A DNA stretch of 64,000 bases from assembly GCF_014205275.1 (NCBI RefSeq), contig NZ_JACHND010000001.1:4960001-5024000 (forward strand), written 5' to 3'. Shown in pieces: positions 36,538 to 44,333 of this stretch. The notes beneath the pieces are model-generated. The model was not told where the DNA came from. It ran no database searches and saw only the letters and a list, made by a program, of their open reading frames with translations. Both the position numbers and the translations under genes were made by a program. Origin of the DNA: Sphaerisporangium siamense. GTDB lineage: Bacteria; Actinomycetota; Actinomycetes; Streptosporangiales; Streptosporangiaceae. How positions within the stretch are numbered: position 1 is the stretch's first letter; each line of letters opens with the position of its first letter.

Positions 36538-36564
36538 ACAACCAGCCGGTTGTTTTTAACAACC
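36538..36564. promoter_or_regulatory. Probable HxlR operator in the divergent promoter region
   Basis: Three alternating half-sites occur: ACAACC (36538-36543), GGTTGT (36548-36553) and AACAACC (36558-36564). They give two overlapping palindromes: a 6-bp one with a four-base spacer and a perfect 7-bp one (GGTTGTT/AACAACC) with a TTT spacer. The site lies 33 bases upstream of the HxlR start codon and in the AT-rich gap before the VOC gene. Confidence 0.7.
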
Positions 36565-36687
36565 ATGGTCACTACGGTGAGCCTTCCGGGCGGGGCTTCG
36601 CCCGGATGGGGGCGTACGGCGACCTCGGCCCTGGGCGGGGCCGCGGTGCGCACGGACGGGCGCGAAGAGCGCCGGAAGGGGACCACC

Positions 36688-37164
36688 ATGGGACGGCCCG
36701 TCGTGCACTTCGAGATCATCGGACGCGACCCCGCGGCGCTGCGCCGCTTCTACGCCGCGCTGTTCGACTGGGACTTCGACACGACCGGCCCGGTGTCCGC
36801 GCGGATCTCCGACCCGGGCGACTACGGCTTCGTCACCCCTCGCCAGGACGCCCCCGGCTCCCCGCCCGCGACGTCCCCGCCGGACGGCCCCCGAACGTGG
36901 GACGAGGTCTCCTTCCCGGCCGGAATCCCGGGCGGCGTGGGCGGCGGTCCGGGTTTCGAGCCGCACGTCCTGTTCTACGTCGGCGTCCCCGACGTGGAAG
37001 CCACCCTCCGCAAGGCCGAAACCCTCGGCGCCACCCGCCGCCTGGCCCCCGACCCCCGCCCGGGAGGATCCCTGGTCGTGGCCCATCTCGCCGACCCCGA
37101 GGGCAACCTGATCGGCCTGGCCGCCCTCACCTCCGCCGCCGACGACGAACGGAGCTCCCACTGA
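36688..37164 (+). CDS. VOC family protein (glyoxalase/bleomycin resistance-like)
   Basis: This 158-residue protein has the VOC fold: VVHFEIIGRDPAALRRFYAALFDWDFD at the start (metal-binding His position) and VAHLADPEGNLIGLAAL at the end (Glu position), with a V.DVEATLRKAETLGA helix. The ATG follows GGAAGGGG by six bases; the long upstream in-frame extension overlaps the operator and is rejected. The divergent HxlR gene suggests it is induced by a toxic electrophile or antibiotic, but the substrate is unknown. Confidence 0.9.
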   Translation: MGRPVVHFEIIGRDPAALRRFYAALFDWDFDTTGPVSARISDPGDYGFVTPRQDAPGSPPATSPPDGPRTWDEVSFPAGIPGGVGGGPGFEPHVLFYVGVPDVEATLRKAETLGATRRLAPDPRPGGSLVVAHLADPEGNLIGLAALTSAADDERSSH

Positions 37165-37198
37165 CGCGCTCCCGCGTGAACGAACGTCGTCACTGGCG

Positions 37199-37227
37199 TT
37201 GACGAAGTTATCGGGCCTGACTAAGGT
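37199..37227 (+). promoter_or_regulatory. Candidate sigma-70 type promoter of the HTH gene
   Basis: TTGACG (37199-37204), a 17-base spacer and TAAGGT (37222-37227) give a near-consensus housekeeping promoter about 100 bases upstream of the 37330 start codon. Confidence 0.5.
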
Positions 37228-37329
37228 CGTCTACGTAAGAGACGATGTTCGGTGCGTCTCGGGCGTGTACGGGCGTGGTAGGAATGGCATTCGCGGAGGA
37301 GGCCGGGGAGACAAGAGGGTGCGTGTGCC

Positions 37330-37707
37330 ATGACCGAGTCCTACCTTGGCGTTCTTGGAATCGCCGAGGTGCTCGGGGTGAGCCGGCACGCGGTTCACAA
37401 GTGGCGGGCCCGCTATCCGGCCGATTCCGGTCACCCGTTCCCCGAACCCGACGTCGACGTCGACGGGACGCCGGGCTGGCGGCGCGATCGGCTGGAAGAG
37501 ATCGTGCGCTGGCGCGCCGGCCTTCCCGGCCGTGGCGCGGGCGGAGGCCGGCCCACCGTCGCGCGTCAGGAATACCTCAAAGCGGCGGCGGTGCGCGGCC
37601 TCGATCGCGATGAGGCGCTGCGGGCGCTCGCCGTGTTCGGCGCGGAGTTCCCCGAGATGACCGAACCGGAGATCTGCGCCTGGCTCGTCGAGAGCTGGCG
37701 CAGGTAG
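37330..37707 (+). CDS. Helix-turn-helix DNA-binding protein
   Basis: This 125-residue protein begins with a helix-turn-helix of excisionase/MerR type (LGIAEVLGVSRHAVHKWRARY, residues about 8-29). A short wing-like region with an acidic Pro-Asp-Val stretch follows, then a C-terminal helical region (LKAAAVRGLDRDEALRALAVF). It may bind a DNA site as a small regulator. The ATG is preceded by GGAGGCCGGGGAGACA. It lies 38 bases before the beta-lactamase-like gene and may be co-transcribed with it. Confidence 0.7.
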   Translation: MTESYLGVLGIAEVLGVSRHAVHKWRARYPADSGHPFPEPDVDVDGTPGWRRDRLEEIVRWRAGLPGRGAGGGRPTVARQEYLKAAAVRGLDRDEALRALAVFGAEFPEMTEPEICAWLVESWRR

Positions 37708-37744
37708 CCGATCCGTACACCCGGCTCTCGAAGGGCGATGACGC

Positions 37745-39064
37745 ATGTCCGAAGTCAGCGGGGACACCGCACCGGGATTCGAAGCGGTACGTGAGGCGTT
37801 CGCGGCCTCCCAGGCCCTCAACCCCCAAGGAGGCGCCGCGGTCAGCGCCTACCTGCACGGCCGGAAGGTCGTCGACCTGTGGGGCGGGATCGCCGACCCC
37901 GAGGACGGCCGTCCCTGGGAGCGGGACACCGTGCAGGTCGTCTACTCCACCACCAAAGCCGTCACCGCGGCGTGCGCCCACCTGCTCGCGCAGCGGGGAG
38001 AACTGGACCTCGACGCGCCCGTCGCCGAGTACTGGCCGGAGTTCGCCGCGCACGGCAAGGACCGCGTCCCGGTGCGCTGGCTGCTCACCCACCAGGCCGG
38101 GCTTCCGGTGCTCGACCGGCCGCTCACCCCGGCGGACGCGATCGCCTGGGAGCCGGTGGTGGCCGCGCTGGCCGCCCAGCGTCCCGCCTGGGAGCCGGGC
38201 ACCGCCCACGGCTACCACGCGCACACCTACGGCTGGCTGGTGGGGGAGGTCGTCCGCCGGGTCTCCGGCCGCGGCATCGGCAGGTACCTCGCGGACGAGA
38301 TCGCCGCCCCGCTCGGCCTGGACCTGTGGATCGGGCTGCCCGAAAGCGAGCGGCACCGGGTCAGCCGGATCATCGCGCCCCCCGTGGACCTGGACGCCCT
38401 GGCCGCCACCGACCTCGACGCCCTGCCCGAACCCGTGCGCGAGGTGATGGCGGCCTACGCGGACCCGGCGTCGCTGACCGTGCGGTCGATGATGCTCTTC
38501 ACCCCTCCGCTGGACCACAACGATCCCGCCGAACAGTCCGCCGAGATGCCCTCCACCAACGGCATCTGCACCGCCCGTTCCCTGGCCCGGTTCTACGCCG
38601 CCCTCATCGGCGAGGTCGACGGACACCGCGTCCTCACCCAGGAGACCCTGGCCGCCGCGACCGAGGAACAGACCAGCGGCATCGACCGCGTCCTGCGCGT
38701 GCCCGTCCGCATCGGCACCGGCTTCGGCCTGCCCACTCCTGACGCCTTCTCCTGGTACAGCCCGACCGCCTTCGGATACCCCGGCTACGGCGGATCCCTC
38801 GGCTTCGCCGACCCGGCGACCGGCCTCGCGTTCGGCTACGTCATGAACCACCTCCAGGATGGCACACGGGACCGCAGAGCCGCCGTCCTCGTCGACGCCG
38901 TCCGATCCGCGGCGCGCCGACGTCCCACGCGCCGGCCCCGGCGATCAGGAGCGGTGCGGGCTGATCAGCCCGGACTCGTAGGCGATGATCACGAGCTGGG
39001 CGCGGTCACGGGCGTGGAGCTTCGCCAGCAACCGTCCGATGTAGGTCTTCACCGTGGCCGGTGA
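37745..39064 (+). CDS. Class C beta-lactamase-like serine hydrolase (EstB/LACTB type)
   Basis: The protein is a penicillin-binding-protein-like hydrolase with SxxK at residues 68-71 (STTK), a YHAHTYGW segment that supplies the second Tyr motif and a LGFADPATGLAFGYVMNH segment near the end. Typical relatives are esterases or beta-lactamase homologues acting on esters or peptides in the cytoplasm; there is no signal peptide. The expected C-terminus (VLVDAVRSAARR) lies near 38920, yet the frame runs on to 39064, adding about 45 Arg/Pro-rich residues antisense to the response regulator gene. That overlap of 120 bases looks like loss of the original stop codon. Confidence 0.85.
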   Translation: MSEVSGDTAPGFEAVREAFAASQALNPQGGAAVSAYLHGRKVVDLWGGIADPEDGRPWERDTVQVVYSTTKAVTAACAHLLAQRGELDLDAPVAEYWPEFAAHGKDRVPVRWLLTHQAGLPVLDRPLTPADAIAWEPVVAALAAQRPAWEPGTAHGYHAHTYGWLVGEVVRRVSGRGIGRYLADEIAAPLGLDLWIGLPESERHRVSRIIAPPVDLDALAATDLDALPEPVREVMAAYADPASLTVRSMMLFTPPLDHNDPAEQSAEMPSTNGICTARSLARFYAALIGEVDGHRVLTQETLAAATEEQTSGIDRVLRVPVRIGTGFGLPTPDAFSWYSPTAFGYPGYGGSLGFADPATGLAFGYVMNHLQDGTRDRRAAVLVDAVRSAARRRPTRRPRRSGAVRADQPGLVGDDHELGAVTGVELRQQPSDVGLHRGR

Positions 39065-39619
39065 GAGGTGAAGCCGCTCGGCGAGCTCGCTGTTGGACAG
39101 ACCACGCGCGATCAGGGTCAGGACCTCGCGTTCCCTGTCCGTCAGGCGCTGGAGCTCGCGGGTCGGCGTGGGGGGTGACTCGGGAAGGCGGGCGAACTCG
39201 GCGATCAACCGGCGGGTGACGGTCGGCGCGAGAAGGCCCTCTCCCTGGGCGACGAGGCGGATCGCGTCGCACAGGTCGGCGGGCCGGGTGTCCTTGAGCA
39301 GGAACCCGCCCGCCCCCGCGCGCAGCGCGGCGTACACATGGGAGTCCAGGTCGAACATGGTCAGGACCAGGACGCGCACGCCTTGCGTCTCCGGCGTTCC
39401 GCGGATCAGCCGGGTGGCCTCGATGCCGTCCATCGCCGGCATGCGCACGTCCATGAGCACGATGTCGGGCAGGTGCGCGCGGGCGAGTTCGACGGCTTCC
39501 CCGCCGGTGCCCGCCTCGGCGACGACGGTCATATCGGGCTCGTTCTCGATCAGCGCCCGGAAGCTGCCCCGCAGCAGGGCCTGGTCGTCGGCGATGAGCA
39601 CCCGGATGGGCCCGTTCAC
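38945..39619 (-). CDS. NarL/LuxR family response regulator
   Basis: This 224-residue protein has a receiver domain (IRVLIADDQALLRGSFRALI; phospho-Asp in DIVLMDVRMPAMDG; Lys in FLLKDTRP) and a C-terminal LuxR helix-turn-helix (LTDREREVLTLIARGLSNSELAERLHLSPATVKTYI pattern). Its ATG overlaps the stop of the histidine kinase gene (ATGA at 39616-39619), so the pair is coupled. It lies convergent with, and overlapping by 120 bases, the end of the serine hydrolase frame. Confidence 0.94.
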   Translation of the reverse strand: MNGPIRVLIADDQALLRGSFRALIENEPDMTVVAEAGTGGEAVELARAHLPDIVLMDVRMPAMDGIEATRLIRGTPETQGVRVLVLTMFDLDSHVYAALRAGAGGFLLKDTRPADLCDAIRLVAQGEGLLAPTVTRRLIAEFARLPESPPTPTRELQRLTDREREVLTLIARGLSNSELAERLHLSPATVKTYIGRLLAKLHARDRAQLVIIAYESGLISPHRS

Positions 39620-40752
39620 CGCGCGTCACCTCCGACGGGCCGGTAGCGCAGGGTCGCGCTCACCTGGAATCCTCCCTGCGGCAGCGGTCCGGCGGCGAAC
39701 CGGCCGTCGTACAGCGTGACCCGCTCCCGCATGCCGACGATGCCGTGTCCCGGGGGACCGGCGGAAGAACGGGCGCCGCGGCCGTCGTCGGTCACCTCGA
39801 TGGTCACGACTCCGTCCTCGGCCAGGACGCTCACCCGGCAGCGGGCCGGGGCCGCGTGCTTGACGACGTTCGTCACGGCTTCCTGGACGATCCGGTAGGC
39901 GGCCAGCTCGACGGGTTCCGGCAGGTCGTTCCCGCCCCGCACCGACAGCTCGACGTCGGCCCCGGCCACGGAGGCTCGCTCGGCGAGCTCGGCCAGACCG
40001 GCGAGCGTCGGCGCGGGCGCCGGTCCGGTGTCCTCGCGCAGCACTCCGAGCAGCCTGCGCGTCTCGGCGAGCGCCTCCTTGCTCGTCGCCTCGATGACCC
40101 GCAACGCGTCGAGGGCCTCCTCGGGCCGGTTCCGTGCCAGGTGGTTGGCGATGCCCGCCTTGACCGCGATCAGCCCCATCCCGTGGGTCATCACGTCGTG
40201 CAGCTCGCGGGCGATCCGAAGCCGTTCGTCCATCAGCACCTGGTGGTCACGCTGCCGCTCCAGACGTATCGCCTGCTCACGCCGATCGCGCACGCTGAGC
40301 CCCCACCTCCACGCGCCGGCGAGCAGCGGCAGGGCAGGCGCGTACCACCACCACCCGCCGCCGGGACGCAGCACCGCGCCGGCGGCGCCGGCGGCCGCCA
40401 CCGCCGCCGCGGCGCAGGCCGTGGCCCGCGCCGCGCGTCCTCCCTGGGCGCTGAGCGTCAGCGTGTACAGGGCGCAGGCGGCGGCGACGAAGGGGTCCCA
40501 CAGCAGGCCGAGCGCGGCGGCGGGGACCGACAGCGTCATGATCAGGACGAGCGCGCCGAGGGGCCGGTACCTGCGGAGCGCGAGCGCCACGGCGATCACG
40601 GCGGCGACGGCCAGCGAGACCGGAAGCCGCCACGGGGAATGCGTCTCGTCCCGCAGCACGTTGCCGCCGACGCCGATGTCCACCGCCAGCAGTGTCGCGG
40701 CGATCACGACGTCCACGGCGACCTGACGGAGGGTGGGTCTCACAGCGGGCAT
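39616..40752 (-). CDS. NarL-type sensor histidine kinase (HisKA_3)
   Basis: This 378-residue kinase has an N-terminal membrane domain with four or five helices (IAATLLAVDIGVG, LAVAAVIAVALAL, LIMTLSVPAAALGLL, Ala-rich and Trp-rich segments). The HisKA_3 region is ERLRIARELHDVMTHGMGLI with the phospho-His in ELHD, and the HATPase domain has RIVQEAVTNVVKHA and DDGRG followed by GHGIVGMRERV. It autophosphorylates and passes phosphate to the regulator encoded next. The start ATG at 40752 lies where the membrane domain begins. The signal is unknown. Confidence 0.92.
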   Translation of the reverse strand: MPAVRPTLRQVAVDVVIAATLLAVDIGVGGNVLRDETHSPWRLPVSLAVAAVIAVALALRRYRPLGALVLIMTLSVPAAALGLLWDPFVAAACALYTLTLSAQGGRAARATACAAAAVAAAGAAGAVLRPGGGWWWYAPALPLLAGAWRWGLSVRDRREQAIRLERQRDHQVLMDERLRIARELHDVMTHGMGLIAVKAGIANHLARNRPEEALDALRVIEATSKEALAETRRLLGVLREDTGPAPAPTLAGLAELAERASVAGADVELSVRGGNDLPEPVELAAYRIVQEAVTNVVKHAAPARCRVSVLAEDGVVTIEVTDDGRGARSSAGPPGHGIVGMRERVTLYDGRFAAGPLPQGGFQVSATLRYRPVGGDAR

Positions 40753-40920
40753 GCCCGGTACGGTAACGGCCGGCCTGGCGGGGTACATCCGGCCACGGGG
40801 GATCATCCCCAGGTATGACGCGGGCCCGCCGGCGCCGGTCGCCGACCGACCGTGGTCGGACCGGGAAGTGTCCACCGCGGGCCGATCCGTCCCCGGCGGT
40901 CGCGGTGCGATCGTCGGGCC

Positions 40921-41628
40921 ATGCCAACCGACCACACCTTCCCCGGCCGCTGGATCAGCGCGGCCTCCATGATCGGCGGTCCCCTGCTCCTGCTCGCGGG
41001 GACGTTGATGCGCGTGCCGTTCCCTTTCTTCTTCCCCCAGCAGCTGGCGGCCGTCCAACGGGCCCCCGGCCTGGTGATCGGCGGCTACACCGCCTTCCTC
41101 GCCGGCAACGTGCTGATGTGGCCCGCCGTCGTCACGCTGGCCCGCAGGATCGGGGTGACCCATCCCTTGTGGGCCGCGTGGGGCGGGGTGTTCGTCATCG
41201 CCGGGCTGTTCGAACGCACCTTCCACGCCGGGATCAACCAGGCCGCGTTCCGCATGGTGCGGTGGCGCGGCCTGGACCCGGCGACGGCCTTCGTCCGGGA
41301 CTCCTACACGGACACGCACCTGTTCACCTATCTCTCGTTCACCATCATGTTCGGCTGGTACATCCTGGCCTTCGGCGCCTACCGCAGCCGGGCCCTCGGC
41401 CTGACCGGCTCGATCGCGCTCGCCGCGATGGGCCTGGTGCCGCTGGGGGTGCTCAAGGGGACGGATCTGTTCACGATCGCCGGGACCCTGGGGTTGTGCG
41501 TCGCGTTCCTGCCGCTCGGGGTCGAACTCGTGCGTGAGGGGCCGCGGCCGGGCCGCCGGTCGATCCTGCTCGCCCTGCTCGGGGCCCTGGTGGTCGCCCT
41601 GCTCGCCTACGCCAGCACCTACGGCTGA
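40921..41628 (+). CDS. Hypothetical multi-pass membrane protein (DUF4386-like)
   Basis: This 235-residue protein has six or seven hydrophobic segments (ASMIGGPLLLLAGTL, VIGGYTAFLAGNVLMWPAVV, GGVFVIAGLFERT, LFTYLSFTIMFGWYILAF, and two C-terminal ones) and few charged loops, resembling DUF4386-type integral membrane proteins. It is divergent from the histidine kinase operon, which could regulate it. The ATG at 40921 is the last start before the first hydrophobic segment. No transport or enzyme motif is seen. Confidence 0.65.
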   Translation: MPTDHTFPGRWISAASMIGGPLLLLAGTLMRVPFPFFFPQQLAAVQRAPGLVIGGYTAFLAGNVLMWPAVVTLARRIGVTHPLWAAWGGVFVIAGLFERTFHAGINQAAFRMVRWRGLDPATAFVRDSYTDTHLFTYLSFTIMFGWYILAFGAYRSRALGLTGSIALAAMGLVPLGVLKGTDLFTIAGTLGLCVAFLPLGVELVREGPRPGRRSILLALLGALVVALLAYASTYG

Positions 41629-41787
41629 GCCCCTGCCAGGCTCCGGCCGGCCCGTTTCGACGCCTCGTACGCGTGTGCTCCGGGCGGGAAATTCGAGCAA
41701 CAACGAGCAACATTCTTGCTCCGGATGTCGTGGGATTTCTACCTTTCATGGTCATGAGGGTTGCTTTGCAGCCGTGGGGGGAGCGCC

Positions 41788-42144
41788 GTGGCCGCTGATG
41801 AGCGGTCACGGCGACACCCCGCCGCACTCGCCGCCCACCGGCTGAGCCACGCCCTGGAACGACACGGGATCAACGGGCAGGTTCACGAAGGGCGAGGCCT
41901 CGCGCTGGTGAGCGTGTGGACCGACCTGGTGGCCTGGACGGACGGCTTGTGCTTCTGGTGGTCGGGCCCGGTGTCGGAGTCCAACCGGCGGACCTACAGC
42001 TACAGCCCGGCCGACGATCCGGTGACCACGGCCCGCCGCGTGGCCGAGCGGTACGCCGAGCTGCGCCGCCGGCCCACGTCCCCCGGCCCGCCGTCCCCAC
42101 CCGACCCCGGCCCGGCCCCCGCGCCGTCGCTCAACGCCGAGTGA
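41788..42144 (+). CDS. Hypothetical small protein
   Basis: This 118-residue protein starts at a GTG after GGGGGGAG. Residues 1-90 are a compact alpha/beta region (LAAHRLSHALERHGINGQVHEGRGLALVSVW then a Trp-rich turn TDGLCFWWSG), followed by a Pro-rich tail. Similar short proteins occur next to HTH regulators in actinomycetes, but I recognise no domain. A hairpin follows. Function unknown. Confidence 0.6.
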   Translation: MAADERSRRHPAALAAHRLSHALERHGINGQVHEGRGLALVSVWTDLVAWTDGLCFWWSGPVSESNRRTYSYSPADDPVTTARRVAERYAELRRRPTSPGPPSPPDPGPAPAPSLNAE

Positions 42145-42148
42145 CCCC

Positions 42149-42172
42149 CGGCCGGCGCCCGCGAGCCGGCCG
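42149..42172. terminator. Hairpin terminator between convergent genes
   Basis: CGGCCGGC at 42149-42156 pairs with GCCGGCCG at 42165-42172 over an eight-base loop, between the small plus-strand gene and the minus-strand CorA gene. Confidence 0.6.
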
Positions 42173-42180
42173 CCCGTGCG

Positions 42181-43155
42181 TCAGATCCAGTCCTTGAGGC
42201 GGAAGATGACGTACAGGATGGCCGAGGCGAGGACGATCAGCAGGGTGGAGGTCCAGAACCCCGCCGCGTGCGCGAACCCGGGGTAGGGGATGTTCTGCCC
42301 GTAGAAGCCGGTGATCATGGTGGGGACCGCGATGATGGCCGCCCAGCTCGTCACCCGCTTCATGATGTCGTTCATGCGGTAGCCCTGCAGGTTCAGGTGG
42401 GTCTCGTGGACGTTGCCCACCAGCTCGCGCAGCGACTCGGTCCACTCCGACACGCGCAGCACGTGGTCGTAGACGTCCTGGTAGTACGGCGCCATGTCCG
42501 CCTGCACCACGCGCAGGTCCGGCCGCATCAGGCCGTTCACCACCTCGCGCATCGGCACCACGACCCGCCGGAACCGCACGGTCGTCCTGCGCAGGTCGAA
42601 CACGCGGCGCTGCAACGAGCGGCCGTTGCCGGCCCGGTCGGCGAACAGCACGTCCTCCAGCGCCTCGACCCGGTCGTCCAGGGCCTGGGCGATGTCGTAG
42701 TGGCCGTCCACGATGTGGTCGAGCAGGGTGTACAGCAGGTAGGACACGCCGTGCTTGGCGAGGCCAGGGCTCCTGTCCCACTGCGCCGCCACCTGGTCGA
42801 TGTCGAACTTCTCGCTGGAACGCACGGTGACGATCGCGTTCCTCGTCACGAAGATCGACAGCTCGCAGAAGTCCAGGGCGCCCGGCTCGTGACCGAGCCG
42901 TACGGAGTAGGCCACGATGAACAGGTGGCTCTCGTAGACGTCGAGCTTCGGCCGCTGGTGCGGGTGCAGGACGTCCTCGACGGCGAGCGGGTGCAGGCCG
43001 AGCTCCTCGCTGATGACGTCGAGGTTCTCGGGCGGCGGCGAGCACAGGTCGAACCACACGGTGGCCGAAGGGTCCTGCAAATGATCGGATACCTCGGCGA
43101 TCGGGAAACCCTCGGCCGCGAGGACGCCGTCGCGGTAGAGCCGGGTGCGTACCAT
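42181..43155 (-). CDS. corA: CorA family magnesium/divalent-metal transporter with GQN signature
   Basis: This 324-residue protein has a long cytoplasmic domain with a stalk helix and two C-terminal membrane helices (the second ILYVIFRLKDWI), the CorA plan. The first helix ends in TMITGFYGQNIPYPG; the selectivity motif is Gly286-Gln287-Asn288 instead of the canonical GMN. Other CorA branches tolerate variants in that Met position, and I believe GQN occurs in actinobacterial homologues, so this may be normal for the clade. The ATG at 43155 gives the VRTRLYRDG start. The IS element lies just upstream. Confidence 0.9.
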   Translation of the reverse strand: MVRTRLYRDGVLAAEGFPIAEVSDHLQDPSATVWFDLCSPPPENLDVISEELGLHPLAVEDVLHPHQRPKLDVYESHLFIVAYSVRLGHEPGALDFCELSIFVTRNAIVTVRSSEKFDIDQVAAQWDRSPGLAKHGVSYLLYTLLDHIVDGHYDIAQALDDRVEALEDVLFADRAGNGRSLQRRVFDLRRTTVRFRRVVVPMREVVNGLMRPDLRVVQADMAPYYQDVYDHVLRVSEWTESLRELVGNVHETHLNLQGYRMNDIMKRVTSWAAIIAVPTMITGFYGQNIPYPGFAHAAGFWTSTLLIVLASAILYVIFRLKDWI

Positions 43156-43211
43156 GTCCGCCAAGACTAGCCCGTGGTCAGACGCCCGGGAACGCATGCG
43201 GGCGCCCGCGG

Positions 43212-43217
43212 CCTAGC
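43212..43217. repeat. Left target-site duplication CCTAGC of the IS
   Basis: CCTAGC directly abuts the left inverted repeat. The identical six bases are found next to the right end at 44328-44333. Confidence 0.8.
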
Positions 43218-44211
43218 TGTTCTGTCCCGTGAGGTTGGGTACGCGGCTGGCGGGTGGTGCGCCGTTCAGTGCGGTGTGGCCGCGGTGGTGATTGTAGGTG
43301 TGGAGCCACTGTGGGAGTGCTTGGCGGCGTTCGGTCTCTGACCGGTAGGGGTGGGCGTAGGCCCATTCGTCCAGCAGGGTGCGGTTGTAGCGTTCGACCT
43401 TGCCGTTGGTCTGGGGACGGTAGGGGCGGGTGCGTTTGTGGGTGATGCCGGCTGCGGTCAGGGTGTCGCGCCATAGGTGGGAGCGGTAGGCCGAGCCGTT
43501 GTCGGTCAGTACTCGCTGCACGGTGATGCCGCAGCTGGTGAAGTATGCCTGGGCCCGTAGCCAGAACGCGGTGGCGGTTTCCTTGGTCTCGTCGGGCAGG
43601 ATCTCGGTGTAGGCCAGGCGGGAGTGGTCGTCGATGGCGTTGTGCAGATAGCCGTAGCCCAGGTTGGGGCGGCCGTGGCGGGTTCGTGGCCGGGCCGGGT
43701 CGCGGTGGGCGGAGCTGTTGCGGCCGCCTGCCGCCCGGCCGTGGATCTTGTGGCCGCCGCCGTCAGGGATGTTGCCGAGCTTTTTGATGTCGACGTGGAT
43801 GAGTTCACCGGGGGTGGCGCGCTCGTAGCGGCGGATGGGGGTGGCCGTGGCGCGGTCCAGGTGTGACAGTCGGGCCAGGCGGTAGCGGGTCAGGACGCGG
43901 TGCACGGTGGCGGGGTTGAGGCGCAGCAGGTAGGCGATGCGGGCCGGTCCCCAGCGGCGGGCCAGACGGACCTTGATGATGCGCCGCTCGGTACGGGTTG
44001 GAGTACGCCGAGGGCTGTGGCGTGGACGGCTGGAGCGGTCGGTCATGCCTGCCGCACCGTGCAGGCGGTAGCGCTCGGCCCAGCGGCGGGCGGTGGTCAC
44101 CGCGACCTGGAAGCGTTCGGCGGCACGGCGCAGTGGCCAGCCGTCCTCGACGACGCACCGGGCCAGGCGAAGGCGTCCCAGTTCGGTCAGGGGGGCGTTA
44201 CGGTGGGGCAT
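43213..44211 (-). CDS. IS481 family transposase
   Basis: This 332-residue DDE transposase has an N-terminal helix-turn-helix (PLRRAAERFQVAVTTARRWAERY), a linker (HSPRRTPTRTE) and the rve catalytic core with Asp in ELIHVDIKKLG, Asp in AIDDHSRLAYTEI and Glu in PQTNGKVERYNRTLLDEW. It cuts and joins the IS ends. The ATG at 44211 gives the usual MPHRNAPLTELGR start. Its TAG stop lies in the flanking target duplication, outside the element's inverted repeat, so the gene borrows its stop codon from the host DNA. Confidence 0.94.
   Translation of the reverse strand: MPHRNAPLTELGRLRLARCVVEDGWPLRRAAERFQVAVTTARRWAERYRLHGAAGMTDRSSRPRHSPRRTPTRTERRIIKVRLARRWGPARIAYLLRLNPATVHRVLTRYRLARLSHLDRATATPIRRYERATPGELIHVDIKKLGNIPDGGGHKIHGRAAGGRNSSAHRDPARPRTRHGRPNLGYGYLHNAIDDHSRLAYTEILPDETKETATAFWLRAQAYFTSCGITVQRVLTDNGSAYRSHLWRDTLTAAGITHKRTRPYRPQTNGKVERYNRTLLDEWAYAHPYRSETERRQALPQWLHTYNHHRGHTALNGAPPASRVPNLTGQNS
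43218..43243 (+). repeat. Left terminal inverted repeat of the IS
   Basis: TGTTCTGTCC through GGTTGGGTACG; 21 of 26 positions match the complement of the right repeat at 44302-44327, with the inner 13 bases (GAGGTTGGGTACG) identical. Confidence 0.85.
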
Positions 44212-44301
44212 GAGGGCCTTTCGGGTCTTGGTGCAGATGTCGCAATCCACACCGAACCCGAAGGCCCTCACCCATTACAAGATCATTCGCTCGTGTCGCC
44301 C

Positions 44302-44327
44302 CGTACCCAACCTCTGTGGTCAGTACA
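44302..44327 (-). repeat. Right terminal inverted repeat of the IS
   Basis: On the minus strand it reads TGTACTGACC through GGTTGGGTACG, the partner of the repeat at 43218-43243. Confidence 0.85.
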
Positions 44328-44333
44328 CCTAGC
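44328..44333. repeat. Right target-site duplication CCTAGC of the IS
   Basis: A second copy of CCTAGC that contains the minus-strand TAG stop codon of the CooC-like ATPase gene. Confidence 0.8.

Larger units (their letters stand above)
43218..44327. mobile_element. IS481 family insertion sequence
   Basis: This 1110-bp element begins TGT and ends ACA, as IS481 members do, has imperfect 26-bp terminal inverted repeats, one transposase gene and a perfect 6-bp target-site duplication (CCTAGC). Both ends and the transposase are intact, so it looks recently mobile. It inserted at the stop codon of the minus-strand CooC-like gene. Confidence 0.88.

Noticed and set aside
43167..43178. CTAGCCCGTGG found near CorA start and again at the right IS flank
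   Set aside because: It is an 11-base match about 1.1 kb apart, but the precise 6-bp duplication at the IS ends explains the insertion; the longer match is probably chance.
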